A program made the translations under genes and the position numbers. From Maritimibacter sp. DP1N21-5 (GTDB lineage: Bacteria > Pseudomonadota > Alphaproteobacteria > Rhodobacterales > Rhodobacteraceae): a stretch of 64,000 nt of DNA. Shown in pieces: positions 56,286 through 64,000 of this stretch (positions are counted from its first letter, which is position 1; every line of letters begins with the position of its first letter). Location: the NCBI RefSeq assembly GCF_019218295.1, contig NZ_JAHUZF010000006.1:1240001-1304000 (forward strand). Reading direction: 5' to 3'. The notes beneath the pieces were generated by a model. The model was given only the letters and a program-made list of their open reading frames with translations, did no database searches and had not been told where the DNA came from.

Positions 56286-57256
56286 CAGCCTTGCCGAAGG
56301 ACTTGCGTGATCTGCGCCATGGCCGACACCGCGATCTCCGCGGGCGACTTGGCCCCGATATCGAGCCCGACCGGCGCATGGATCCGCGCGATCTCCTCTG
56401 CCGAAAAACCGCGCTCGGTCAGCCGGTCCACGCGTTTCGCATGGGTCCGCTTGGACCCCAGCGACCCGATGTAGAAACACTTGGACCTGAGCGCCGCCTC
56501 GATGGCGGGATCGTCGATCTTGGGATCATGCGACAGCGTCACCACCGCGGTGCGCGCGTCGAGTCCGTAATCCGGCAGGACCTCGTCGGGGTAATCCTCG
56601 CGGATGTCCTCGCCGGGAAATCGGTGCTCCTGCGCAAAGGCCCCGCGCGGATCGATGATCAGCGGGTCGTATCCGGCCAGCCGCGCCATGGGCACCAGCG
56701 CCTGCGCGATGTGAACCGCACCAACGATCACCATGCGCAGCGGCGGGTTGTGAACGGCCACGAAGCTGCGCCCGTCTTCCTCGACCCCGGACCGGTCAGC
56801 CCGGAACCGCTCCGGCACCGTGTCCACTCCCACAAGCCGTCGCGCCCAGTCGTCCAGATCGACGACATAGCCAACGGGCTCCCGCGCCGCGCGTTTCGCG
56901 ACCAGCTCCGCGAGCATATCCTCGGGCACCGCCCGGCCTACGGGTTCGACCAGCACCCGGATCGTCCCGCCACAGGCGAGCCCCACCGCGAAAGCCTCGT
57001 CATCGGACACGCCATAGGTCAGGAGCCGCGACTCGCCGTCCTCCAGCGCCTCCATCGCCTCAAGCACCGTCGCCCCTTCGACACAGCCGCCCGAGACCGA
57101 GCCCTGTATCTCGCCCGCCCCCGAAATAACGAGCTGCGATCCCACCGGGCGCGGCGCGGAGCCCCAGGTTTCCACGACCGTTGCGAGGACCGCACCTTTG
57201 CCCGAGCGATGCCATTCGAGCGCGATCGCAGGGATATCGTCGTATTGCTCTGCCAT
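56285..57256 (-). CDS. xdhC: XdhC/CoxF-family molybdenum cofactor maturation protein
   Basis: 323 residues. XdhC_CoxI domain: KGAVLATVVETWGSAPRPVG, GSVSGGCVEGATVLEAMEAL, FAVGLACGGTIRVLVEPVG. C-terminal Rossmann domain: MVIVGAVHIAQALVPMARLA, VVTLSHDPKIDDPAIEAALR, YIGSLGSKRTHAKRVDRL and HAPVGLDIGAKSPAEIAVSA. It binds sulfurated molybdenum cofactor and hands it to xanthine-oxidase-type enzymes. GGAGGAGACC precedes the ATG at 57256. It starts the cofactor genes of the cox locus and is divergent from trpC. Confidence 0.92.
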   Translation of the reverse strand: MAEQYDDIPAIALEWHRSGKGAVLATVVETWGSAPRPVGSQLVISGAGEIQGSVSGGCVEGATVLEAMEALEDGESRLLTYGVSDDEAFAVGLACGGTIRVLVEPVGRAVPEDMLAELVAKRAAREPVGYVVDLDDWARRLVGVDTVPERFRADRSGVEEDGRSFVAVHNPPLRMVIVGAVHIAQALVPMARLAGYDPLIIDPRGAFAQEHRFPGEDIREDYPDEVLPDYGLDARTAVVTLSHDPKIDDPAIEAALRSKCFYIGSLGSKRTHAKRVDRLTERGFSAEEIARIHAPVGLDIGAKSPAEIAVSAMAQITQVLRQG

Positions 57257-57421
57257 GGTCTCCTCCATTGCGTCCACGCTCGCACCGCGCGCGTCCCTTC
57301 GCAAGTCCGACCGAGGTCGCAGCACCGGACCGCCCGTGCTCTTTCTTCTTATTACGGCGCCGCCACCCGCGATACCTCAGTCCACCTTGCCCAATCCCCG
57401 CCCCGAGACTAAACCCGAGCC

Positions 57422-58222
57422 ATGACCAACGTGCTCGACAAGATCAAAGCCTACAAACTCGAAGAGGTCGCCGCCCGCAAAGCCGAGCGGACCCTGTCCG
57501 AGCTCGAGGCCGCCGCCCGCTCCGCCTCCGCGCCCCGCGGTTTCGCATCGCGCCTGACACAGGCCGCCAGCCGCGGCTACGGGCTCATCGCCGAGGTGAA
57601 GAAGGCCTCGCCTTCCAAGGGCCTCATCCGCCCGGACTTCGACCCGCCCGCGCTCGCCAAGGCTTACGAGGCCGGGGGTGCAACCTGCCTCTCGGTGCTC
57701 ACGGATGCGCCCAGTTTTCAGGGTCATGAAGACTACCTCGTCGCCGCCCGCGCCGCGACCGACCTGCCTGTCCTGCGCAAGGACTTCCTGTATGACACCT
57801 GGCAGGTGACCGAGGCCCGCGCGCTCGGGGCCGACTGCATCCTCATCATCATGGCCTCCGTCGACGACGCCCAGGCCGCCGATCTCGAAGCTGCTGCGTT
57901 CGACTGGGGCATGGACGTGCTCGTCGAAGTGCATGATGCGGAGGAGCTTCACCGCGCCGCCGCGTTGAAATCGCCGCTCCTCGGCATCAACAACCGCAAC
58001 CTCAAGACCTTCGAGACGACGCTCGATACCACTCGGGAGCTGGCGAAGATCGCGGATCCCGCGCGTCACCTCGTCTGCGAATCCGGCCTCTTCACGCCCG
58101 AGGACCTCGCCGAGATGGCCCATGTCGGCGCGCGCAGCTTCCTTATCGGGGAAAGCCTCATGCGACAGGACGACGTAGAGGCCGCCACGCGCCGGCTGCT
58201 CGCCAATCCCGTGCCTGCCTGA
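57422..58222 (+). CDS. trpC: Indole-3-glycerol phosphate synthase
   Basis: 266 residues, single-function Trp[21 protein letters not shown] (catalytic Lys), [60 protein letters not shown] and [13 protein letters not shown] are the usual barrel motifs. It closes the indole ring in tryptophan synthesis. In relatives trpG-trpD usually sit directly upstream; here the upstream neighbour is the divergent cox/xdhC block. It leads a run trpC-moaC-moeA-lexA. Confidence 0.97.
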   Translation: MTNVLDKIKAYKLEEVAARKAERTLSELEAAARSASAPRGFASRLTQAASRGYGLIAEVKKASPSKGLIRPDFDPPALAKAYEAGGATCLSVLTDAPSFQGHEDYLVAARAATDLPVLRKDFLYDTWQVTEARALGADCILIIMASVDDAQAADLEAAAFDWGMDVLVEVHDAEELHRAAALKSPLLGINNRNLKTFETTLDTTRELAKIADPARHLVCESGLFTPEDLAEMAHVGARSFLIGESLMRQDDVEAATRRLLANPVPA

Positions 58223-58231
58223 GGAACCGCG

Positions 58232-58714
58232 ATGACCGACAAGCTCACCCATTTCGACGCTGCCGGACAGGCCCATATGGTCGACGTCTCCGGCAAGCCC
58301 GTCACCGACCGCACCGCCATCGCCACAGGCTGCGTCGTGATGGAGCCCGCGACGCTCGCGCTTGTCAGGGAAGGAACTGCGAAAAAGGGCGACGTCCTCG
58401 GCATCGCGCGGCTCGCCGGGATCATGGGCGCCAAGAAAACCGCCGAGTTGATCCCACTCTGCCATCCGCTGCCCATCACCAAGGTGTCGCTCGACCTGAC
58501 CTGCGACGACGACCTGCCCGGTGTCCGCGTCACCGCGACGGTCAAGACCTCGGGCCAGACCGGGGTCGAGATGGAAGCGCTCACGGCCGTCTCGGTCGCA
58601 TCGCTCACGATCTACGACATGCTCAAGGCAGCCGAGAAAGGCATGCGCATCGAGGGCATTCATCTCCTCGCAAAATCTGGCGGAAAATCAGGAACCTACG
58701 AGGCAAACTCGTGA
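58232..58714 (+). CDS. moaC: Cyclic pyranopterin monophosphate synthase MoaC
   Basis: 160 residues, full length. [20 protein letters not shown] at the start, then [20 protein letters not shown] (active site), [20 protein letters not shown] and [15 protein letters not shown]. It is the second step of molybdopterin synthesis. AGGAACCGCG precedes the ATG. The stop overlaps the moeA GTG. Its presence near the cox genes fits their Mo-cofactor need but the arrangement is a conserved housekeeping one. Confidence 0.97.
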   Translation: MTDKLTHFDAAGQAHMVDVSGKPVTDRTAIATGCVVMEPATLALVREGTAKKGDVLGIARLAGIMGAKKTAELIPLCHPLPITKVSLDLTCDDDLPGVRVTATVKTSGQTGVEMEALTAVSVASLTIYDMLKAAEKGMRIEGIHLLAKSGGKSGTYEANS

Positions 58715-59883
58715 TCTCGGTTGAAGAAGCGCTCGCCCGCATCCTCGACCTTGTCACGCCGCTTCCGACCGAAACGGTGCCGCTGGCACAAGCTGCGGGC
58801 CGCACTCTCGCCTTTCCGGTCACCGCCACGCGCGACCAGCCACCCTTTGCCGCCTCGGCGATGGACGGTTACGCCGTGAAGGATGTCGAAGTCGAACCCG
58901 ACGCGCTCTTCAAGGTGGTGGGCGAGGCTCGCGCCGGGGAGCGGTTCGAGGGCAGCGTCGGCCCCGGCCAGGCCGTGCGCATCTTCACCGGCGCCCCGGT
59001 GCCGGAGGGCGCCGATCACGTCGTGATCCAGGAGGATGTCACCCTGCGCGGCAGCCTCATCACGCTGCACCGCAACCTTTCGTCGGGCCCGAACATCCGC
59101 CCCGCCGGCAACGATTTTCGCGTAGGCGACACAGTCGAGGCCCCGCGCGTCCTCACGCCCAAGGACGTGGCTCTCATCGCGTCGATGAACGTGCCGGAGG
59201 TGACCGTGACCCGACGTCCCGACGTGGCAATCATCGCCACCGGGGACGAGCTTGTCATGCCCGGCGAGGACCCCGGCCCGGACCAGATCGTCGCTTCGAA
59301 TTCCTTCGGGCTGAAGGCCATGATCGATGCTGCGGGCGCCAATGCCCGGCTCCTGCCCATCGCCCGCGACACGCGCGAAAGCCTCGCCACGGTCTTTGGC
59401 CTTGCCGAGAACGCCGACGTTGTCCTCACCATCGGCGGCGCCTCGGTGGGCGACCATGACCTCGTGGGGCAGGTCGCGGCCGAACTGGGCATGGAACAGG
59501 CCTTCTACAAGGTCGCCATGCGCCCCGGCAAACCGCTCATGGCAGGCCGGATGGGGACGACGCCGATGATCGGTCTCCCCGGAAACCCGGTTTCGGCCAT
59601 GGTCTGCGGCACGGTCTTCGTTCTGCCCGCGGTCCGTCGCCTGCTGGGCCAGACCGAAGTCGCGAGCCGCCCCGCCACGGCCGTCCTTACCGCGCCTCTG
59701 GGTGAAAACGGACCCCGACAGCATTACATGCGCGCGGTGCTGTCGGCGGACGGGATCGCCGCCATGGACCGTCAGGACTCGGCTCTTCTGTCGGTGCTGG
59801 CCACCGCCAACGCGCTGATCGTCCGGCCGCCGAACGACCCGGCGCGCGCGGCGGGCGAACCGGTGCCCTACCTCACGCTCTAG
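58711..59883 (+). CDS. moeA: Molybdopterin molybdenumtransferase MoeA
   Basis: 390 residues. [20 protein letters not shown] near residue 50, [63 protein letters not shown] and [20 protein letters not shown] are standard. It inserts molybdate into the pterin. The start is GTG at 58711, overlapping the moaC stop as GTGA. Confidence 0.96.
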   Translation: MISVEEALARILDLVTPLPTETVPLAQAAGRTLAFPVTATRDQPPFAASAMDGYAVKDVEVEPDALFKVVGEARAGERFEGSVGPGQAVRIFTGAPVPEGADHVVIQEDVTLRGSLITLHRNLSSGPNIRPAGNDFRVGDTVEAPRVLTPKDVALIASMNVPEVTVTRRPDVAIIATGDELVMPGEDPGPDQIVASNSFGLKAMIDAAGANARLLPIARDTRESLATVFGLAENADVVLTIGGASVGDHDLVGQVAAELGMEQAFYKVAMRPGKPLMAGRMGTTPMIGLPGNPVSAMVCGTVFVLPAVRRLLGQTEVASRPATAVLTAPLGENGPRQHYMRAVLSADGIAAMDRQDSALLSVLATANALIVRPPNDPARAAGEPVPYLTL

Positions 59884-59919
59884 ACCCTCACACGTCACCA
59901 CAACGTTGACACGAAACGG

Positions 59920-59934
59920 GAACGCGCGTAGAAC
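59920..59934 (+). promoter_or_regulatory. LexA (SOS) box upstream of lexA
   Basis: GAAC-GCGCGTA-GAAC, exactly GAAC-N7-GAAC, 63 bases before the lexA ATG. LexA autoregulation is expected. Confidence 0.85.
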
Positions 59935-59997
59935 ATTACCTGAACGGCCGCGCCGCGCAACGCGCGGGATCGGCCCAAAACGATCAGAGGGCGAGCG

Positions 59998-60699
59998 ATG
60001 CTGACGAAGAAACAACTGGACCTTCTCGAATTCATCCACAAGCGCGTGCAACGCGACGGCGTGCCGCCCAGTTTCGACGAGATGAAAGAAGCGCTGCAAC
60101 TGCGCTCGAAGTCCGGCATTCACCGTCTCATCACGGCGCTCGAGGAACGCGGATATATCCGTCGCCTCGCTCATCGCGCCCGCGCCATCGAAATCACTCG
60201 CCTGCCCGAAACGCTCGAAACCGGTGGCAAGACCGGGTTTTCGCCCCGGGTCATCGACGGCGACCTGCCCGACAGCCGCCCCTCCGCCGCGATCAGCATG
60301 GACAACAGCGTCCCGGCGCTCGAACTGCCGCTTCTGGGGCGCATCGCCGCCGGTATCCCGATCGAGGCGATCGAGGACGGACAAAGCCACGTCGCCGTGC
60401 CGGGCGGCATGGTCGCGGGCCGGGGCAAACATTACGCGCTCGAGGTCAAGGGCGATTCCATGATCAACGCGGGGATCAACAACGGCGACGTCGTGATCAT
60501 CCGGGAAACCTCCTCGGCGGACAATGGCGACATCGTGGTGGCACAGGTCGACGGCTATGAAGCGACGCTGAAGCGCTTTCGCCGCTCCGGTGACATGATC
60601 GCGCTGGAAGCCGCCAACCCGGCCTATGAAACGCGCCTTCTGCGCGAGGGACAGGTCAAGGTGCAGGGCAAGCTCGTGGGGCTGATCCGCACCTACTGA
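59998..60699 (+). CDS. lexA: SOS repressor LexA
   Basis: 233 residues. N-terminal winged helix [56 protein letters not shown]. The self-cleavage Ala-Gly is in [17 protein letters not shown]; the catalytic Ser is in [20 protein letters not shown] and the Lys in [10 protein letters not shown]. It represses DNA repair genes such as uvrA in this window until RecA stimulates its cleavage. Its 3' end overlaps the convergent comEC by 7 bases. Confidence 0.98.
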   Translation: MLTKKQLDLLEFIHKRVQRDGVPPSFDEMKEALQLRSKSGIHRLITALEERGYIRRLAHRARAIEITRLPETLETGGKTGFSPRVIDGDLPDSRPSAAISMDNSVPALELPLLGRIAAGIPIEAIEDGQSHVAVPGGMVAGRGKHYALEVKGDSMINAGINNGDVVIIRETSSADNGDIVVAQVDGYEATLKRFRRSGDMIALEAANPAYETRLLREGQVKVQGKLVGLIRTY

Positions 60700-62822
60700 A
60701 CGGGGGCTTCCAACCCGAGATACATCGCCAAGGGCGCGGACGCATCATCGCCGCGCCCTTCATCGTTTCTGGCCCCCTCGCCCGCGCGCCGTCCCGCCAT
60801 AGTCCAGGGCCGCCGCCCCGACACCTGGGCCTCGGTCACGATCCGCGCGTTTCCGTTTCCGATCCAGATCGCCATGGACCCCGTCTGCGACAGCACCGCC
60901 TCCGACAATACCGGGCATGGCGCGCCCCCTTCCGGCGTCTTGGTCACTACGACGAAATCCGCCACTGCACACGCCTCCCCCACGCGATCCAACGCCCCGC
61001 GCCCGGCCAGATGCGCGACCGTCAACCCCTTGACCTCGGCGATCCGCAGCCCCTCCTCGCCCGTGAACACCGCCCGCGCGAAGCCGGTGGGCTGATCCGC
61101 GCCGTCGCCATCATTGGCGAGCCAGTTTTCGGCCGCGAAGCCATCGCCGCGATCCTTGGACAGGCCACGCCCGTCTGCGCCCATCGCCCCGACCAAGCCC
61201 CCGCTGGGCGAAATCAGGATGTCGGGCCGGGTCGCCTGCGTCCAGCCGACCAGGGCCGCGGCAACCGCTGCCGCCCCCAGAACCCGCCCCCATCCGCGCA
61301 AGAGGATCGTCGTCAACCCACCGAGCGCGATCACCGGCAGGACCCAGCCCGGCGGCACGACGACCGTGTCCACTGCTCCCGGCAAGTCGGCGGTCCAGCG
61401 CGCGACCCAGAGGATCCACTCGATGGGCCAGCGCATGAGGTCGAGCGCGATCCACGACAGCCCGAGCGGCGCGAGAAGCGCCGCGACCACGGCCAGCGGC
61501 ATGATCAGGGTCCCCATGACGGGAACCGCCACCACATTGGCGATCAACCCGTAATGCACAACGCGGTTGAAGATCCCCGCCGAGAACGGCGCCGTGGCCA
61601 GACCCGCAACAAGTGAAGACAGCACAACGGCAAAGACTGGCCGCGCCCATTTGGGTACCCGACCCGTCTCGAACGACCGCAAGGTCCCGAAGACCGCGAC
61701 CAGCGCCGTGGTCGCCGCAAAGGACATCTGGAACCCGGCCTCCACGAGGCTTTCGGGTTGCAGAACCAAGAGCACCAGCGCCGCCACCGCAACCGCCCGC
61801 AGCGTCAGCGCCCGCCGCCCTGCGATGATCCCGCCCATCATCACCGCCACCATGATGAAGGCCCGTTCGGTCGACACGGCTCCGCCCGACAACGACAGGT
61901 AGAAGCCCCCCGCCACAAGCGCCCCGGCCGCCGCGATCCGGCGAATGTCGGTCCGGGTCGCCCAGCCGGGCACGAGGACCAGCCCCAGCCGCAGGCTCGC
62001 AAAGACGAAGCCCACCAGAAGCCCCATGTGAAGGCCCGAGATCGCAAGAAGATGCGCGAGGTTCGAATCGCGTAGCGTCTCTACCGTTGCCGTCCCCATC
62101 GCCGCCCGGTCGCCCGTGGTGATCGCGGCGGCGAAAGCCCCCGCCTCGCCTGGGATCGCGGCACGCACCGCCGCGGAAATCCCAGCCCGCAGCCGGGCGA
62201 TCGGCAGGTCGCGCTCGGACGGGGCCACCACCATCGCGGGCACGCGCGTATAGCCCACGGCGCCGATCCCGCGAAACCATGCCTGCCGGCGAAAATCGAA
62301 CCCGTTGGGCTCCACGGGACCTTCAGGACCTGACAGATGGGCGGTGACGGCGACACGCATCCCGGGTGTTGGGGCGATCCATTGCTGCGCACCATGAAGC
62401 GAAACGCGCACCCGTTTCGGCACCCGCTCGGGTCGCAACCGGTCGAGTCGCACTTCGTCGAGGGTGAGCCGCACTGCGTCTGACCCCGAGACATCCACCG
62501 CGACGATGCGCCCTTCCACGGGGCCGTAGTAGCGAAAGCCAAGCACCGGTGCGGCGACCCGGTCGGCCCGCCAACCAGCGACGCCCACGCCGCAGAGCAC
62601 CGCAGCCACGGCGAGCACGGGCAGTCCGAACCCCGACAGCGACCGCCGCCCGATCCACCGCGCGAGAAGGCCCAGACCGAGGACCGCGAACGCGATGAGC
62701 GCCCAGGTCACACGGCCCGGTTCGACGCGCAGCAGGAAATACCCGCCGATCCCGATCCCCAGGAACACCGGCGCGAAAAGCACCAGCCGCCCGCGCAAGC
62801 GCTCCAATCGCTCGGAAACCAT
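60693..62822 (-). CDS. comEC: ComEC/Rec2-family DNA-uptake channel protein
   Basis: 709 residues. N-terminal membrane helices and DUF4131 part ([20 protein letters not shown]), then the Competence domain with [60 protein letters not shown] and many helices. The C-terminus is short and lacks a complete metallo-beta-lactamase domain, as often seen in this group. It would pass single-stranded DNA across the inner membrane. The ATG at 62822 has GGGGAGAGG before it; an upstream GTG at 62849 is less likely. Confidence 0.9.
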   Translation of the reverse strand: MVSERLERLRGRLVLFAPVFLGIGIGGYFLLRVEPGRVTWALIAFAVLGLGLLARWIGRRSLSGFGLPVLAVAAVLCGVGVAGWRADRVAAPVLGFRYYGPVEGRIVAVDVSGSDAVRLTLDEVRLDRLRPERVPKRVRVSLHGAQQWIAPTPGMRVAVTAHLSGPEGPVEPNGFDFRRQAWFRGIGAVGYTRVPAMVVAPSERDLPIARLRAGISAAVRAAIPGEAGAFAAAITTGDRAAMGTATVETLRDSNLAHLLAISGLHMGLLVGFVFASLRLGLVLVPGWATRTDIRRIAAAGALVAGGFYLSLSGGAVSTERAFIMVAVMMGGIIAGRRALTLRAVAVAALVLLVLQPESLVEAGFQMSFAATTALVAVFGTLRSFETGRVPKWARPVFAVVLSSLVAGLATAPFSAGIFNRVVHYGLIANVVAVPVMGTLIMPLAVVAALLAPLGLSWIALDLMRWPIEWILWVARWTADLPGAVDTVVVPPGWVLPVIALGGLTTILLRGWGRVLGAAAVAAALVGWTQATRPDILISPSGGLVGAMGADGRGLSKDRGDGFAAENWLANDGDGADQPTGFARAVFTGEEGLRIAEVKGLTVAHLAGRGALDRVGEACAVADFVVVTKTPEGGAPCPVLSEAVLSQTGSMAIWIGNGNARIVTEAQVSGRRPWTMAGRRAGEGARNDEGRGDDASAPLAMYLGLEAPVQ

Positions 62823-62926
62823 CGCGAGACCTCTCCCCGGTGGCTGCACTTGTCCTCTCCCGCCCGGACGTCTAGACCATGCCCGACGCTACCCTCTCCA
62901 TGGTTTCCGAAAGGTTAACGCGCCCC

Positions 62927-64000
62927 ATGTCGCATACCCCCGTCGTCACCCGTTTCGCGCCCTCGCCCACCGGCTATCTTCACATCGGCGGCGCGCGCAC
63001 GGCGCTGTTCAACTGGCTCTACGCGCGCGGGCGCGGCGGCAAGTTCCTGCTCCGGATCGAGGACACCGACCGCGAGCGCTCCACGCCCGAGGCGACGGCG
63101 GCGATCTTCGCGGCGATGGACTGGCTCGGCCTCGATCACGACGGCGAGGCCCTGAGCCAATACGAACAGGCCCCCCGTCACCGCGAGGTGGCCGAGGCCA
63201 TGCTCGCATCCGGCACGGCCTACAAATGCTTCTCGACCCAGGACGAGATCGAGGCTTTCCGTGAAGCCGCCCGCGCCGAGGGCCGCTCGACGCTCTTTCA
63301 GTCGCCCTGGCGCGATGCCGACCCCGCAACACATCCCGACGCGCCCTTCGCGATCCGGGTCAAGGCGCCCCGCGACGGCAAGACCGTGATCCATGACGCC
63401 GTGCAGGGCGACGTGACCTTCGGCAACGACCAGTTGGACGACATGATCGTGCTGCGTTCTGACGGTAACCCCACGTATATGCTCGCCGTCGTCGTGGACG
63501 ATCACGACATGGGCGTGACCCATGTGATCCGGGGCGACGACCACCTCAACAACGCCGCGCGCCAGAAGATGATCTATGACGCGATGGGCTGGGACGTGCC
63601 GGTCTTCGCCCATATCCCCCTCATCCACGGACCCGACGGCAAGAAACTCTCGAAGCGCCACGGCGCGGCCGGGGTAGAGGAATACCGCGCGCTGGGGTAC
63701 CCCGCCTCGGCCATGCGCAACTACCTCGCCCGGCTCGGCTGGTCGCATGGCGATGACGAGGTGTTTACCGACGCGCAGGCGTTGGAATGGTTCGACATCA
63801 CGGGGATCGGCAAGGGCGCGGCGCGGCTCGACTTCAAGAAACTCGACCATGTCTCGGGCCAGCACATCCAGATGACGGACCCCGAGACGCTTATTTCGCA
63901 ACTGCAGGATTATCTTGACGCGACGTCGCAGCCAGCATTGACTGACGCGCAGGTCAAGGCCCTGTTGCCCGCCCTGGAATTCACCCGCACCGGAGCCAAA
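62927..64000 (+). CDS. gltX: Glutamyl-tRNA synthetase (partial, C-terminus beyond window edge)
   Basis: The first 358 codons are present. Class I signature [20 protein letters not shown] (HIGH-type), [60 protein letters not shown] and the KMSKS equivalent [10 protein letters not shown] near residue 245. It charges tRNA-Glu. The ATG at 62927 is used; an in-frame ATG at 62900 would add nine non-conserved residues. AAAGG lies 12 bases before the chosen start, a loose spacing. Confidence 0.96.
   Translation, partial: MSHTPVVTRFAPSPTGYLHIGGARTALFNWLYARGRGGKFLLRIEDTDRERSTPEATAAIFAAMDWLGLDHDGEALSQYEQAPRHREVAEAMLASGTAYKCFSTQDEIEAFREAARAEGRSTLFQSPWRDADPATHPDAPFAIRVKAPRDGKTVIHDAVQGDVTFGNDQLDDMIVLRSDGNPTYMLAVVVDDHDMGVTHVIRGDDHLNNAARQKMIYDAMGWDVPVFAHIPLIHGPDGKKLSKRHGAAGVEEYRALGYPASAMRNYLARLGWSHGDDEVFTDAQALEWFDITGIGKGAARLDFKKLDHVSGQHIQMTDPETLISQLQDYLDATSQPALTDAQVKALLPALEFTRTGAK

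Overview
The window is a gene-dense, GC-rich stretch of a Rhodobacterales-type (roseobacter/Rhodobacteraceae) alphaproteobacterial chromosome. Pointers to this group are the small-protein families DUF1289, DUF4169, DUF2849 and DUF934, the trpC-moaC-moeA-lexA-comEC-gltX neighbourhood, a cysI/cysH locus with a divergent Lrp/AsnC gene, GAAC-N7-GAAC SOS boxes, and NnrR/NnrS/NnrU denitrification accessories. No insertion sequence, prophage, integrase or CRISPR array was seen.

Layout. 1-5.0 kb: heterotetrameric sarcosine oxidase (soxB, soxD, soxA; minus strand, soxA running off the left edge), with a small stress-type membrane-protein gene between soxB and soxD. 5.1-8.4 kb: ccmI, ruvX and small DUF genes. 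8.4-11.7 kb: uvrA plus a Nudix gene behind an SOS box. 11.8-14.3 kb: a secreted VWA protein with six Ig-like repeats. 14.3-16.8 kb: a rhodanese gene with a persulfide-repressor-like operator, a DUF1330 gene and trigger factor. 16.9-35.9 kb: a denitrification island with pseudoazurin, nnrS, nnrR, norCBQD, nnrU, nirV, nirK and nosRZDFYLX. It covers nitrite to N2; no nitrate reductase lies in the window. TTG-N8-CAA boxes precede norC, nirK, nosR and the pseudoazurin/nnrR pair.

36-42 kb: a stress-type region with sodC, a proline-rich small protein, a COG4315 secreted protein, a decayed debranching-enzyme gene, DUF6894 and BON-domain genes, an EcfG-like ECF sigma factor gene and galU. Several of these carry GGAAC-N16/17-(C/T)GTT promoter-like elements, as do the small gene in the sox cluster and the ompA-like gene at 49-51 kb. 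Together these suggest that one general-stress sigma factor serves dispersed targets.

42-51 kb: tRNA-Leu(UAG), a Hint-domain protein, Lrp, the sulfite/APS reduction operon with ferredoxin-NADP reductase, an alanine-rich coiled-coil membrane protein, infC (apparently starting at ATA) and the OmpA-like protein. 51-57 kb: a form II CO-dehydrogenase-type molybdenum hydroxylase (coxSLM order) with XdhC and a molybdopterin-binding protein. 57-64 kb: trpC, moaC, moeA, lexA (SOS box), comEC and the start of gltX.

All identifications come from reading translated sequence and motifs by eye. No database search was run.
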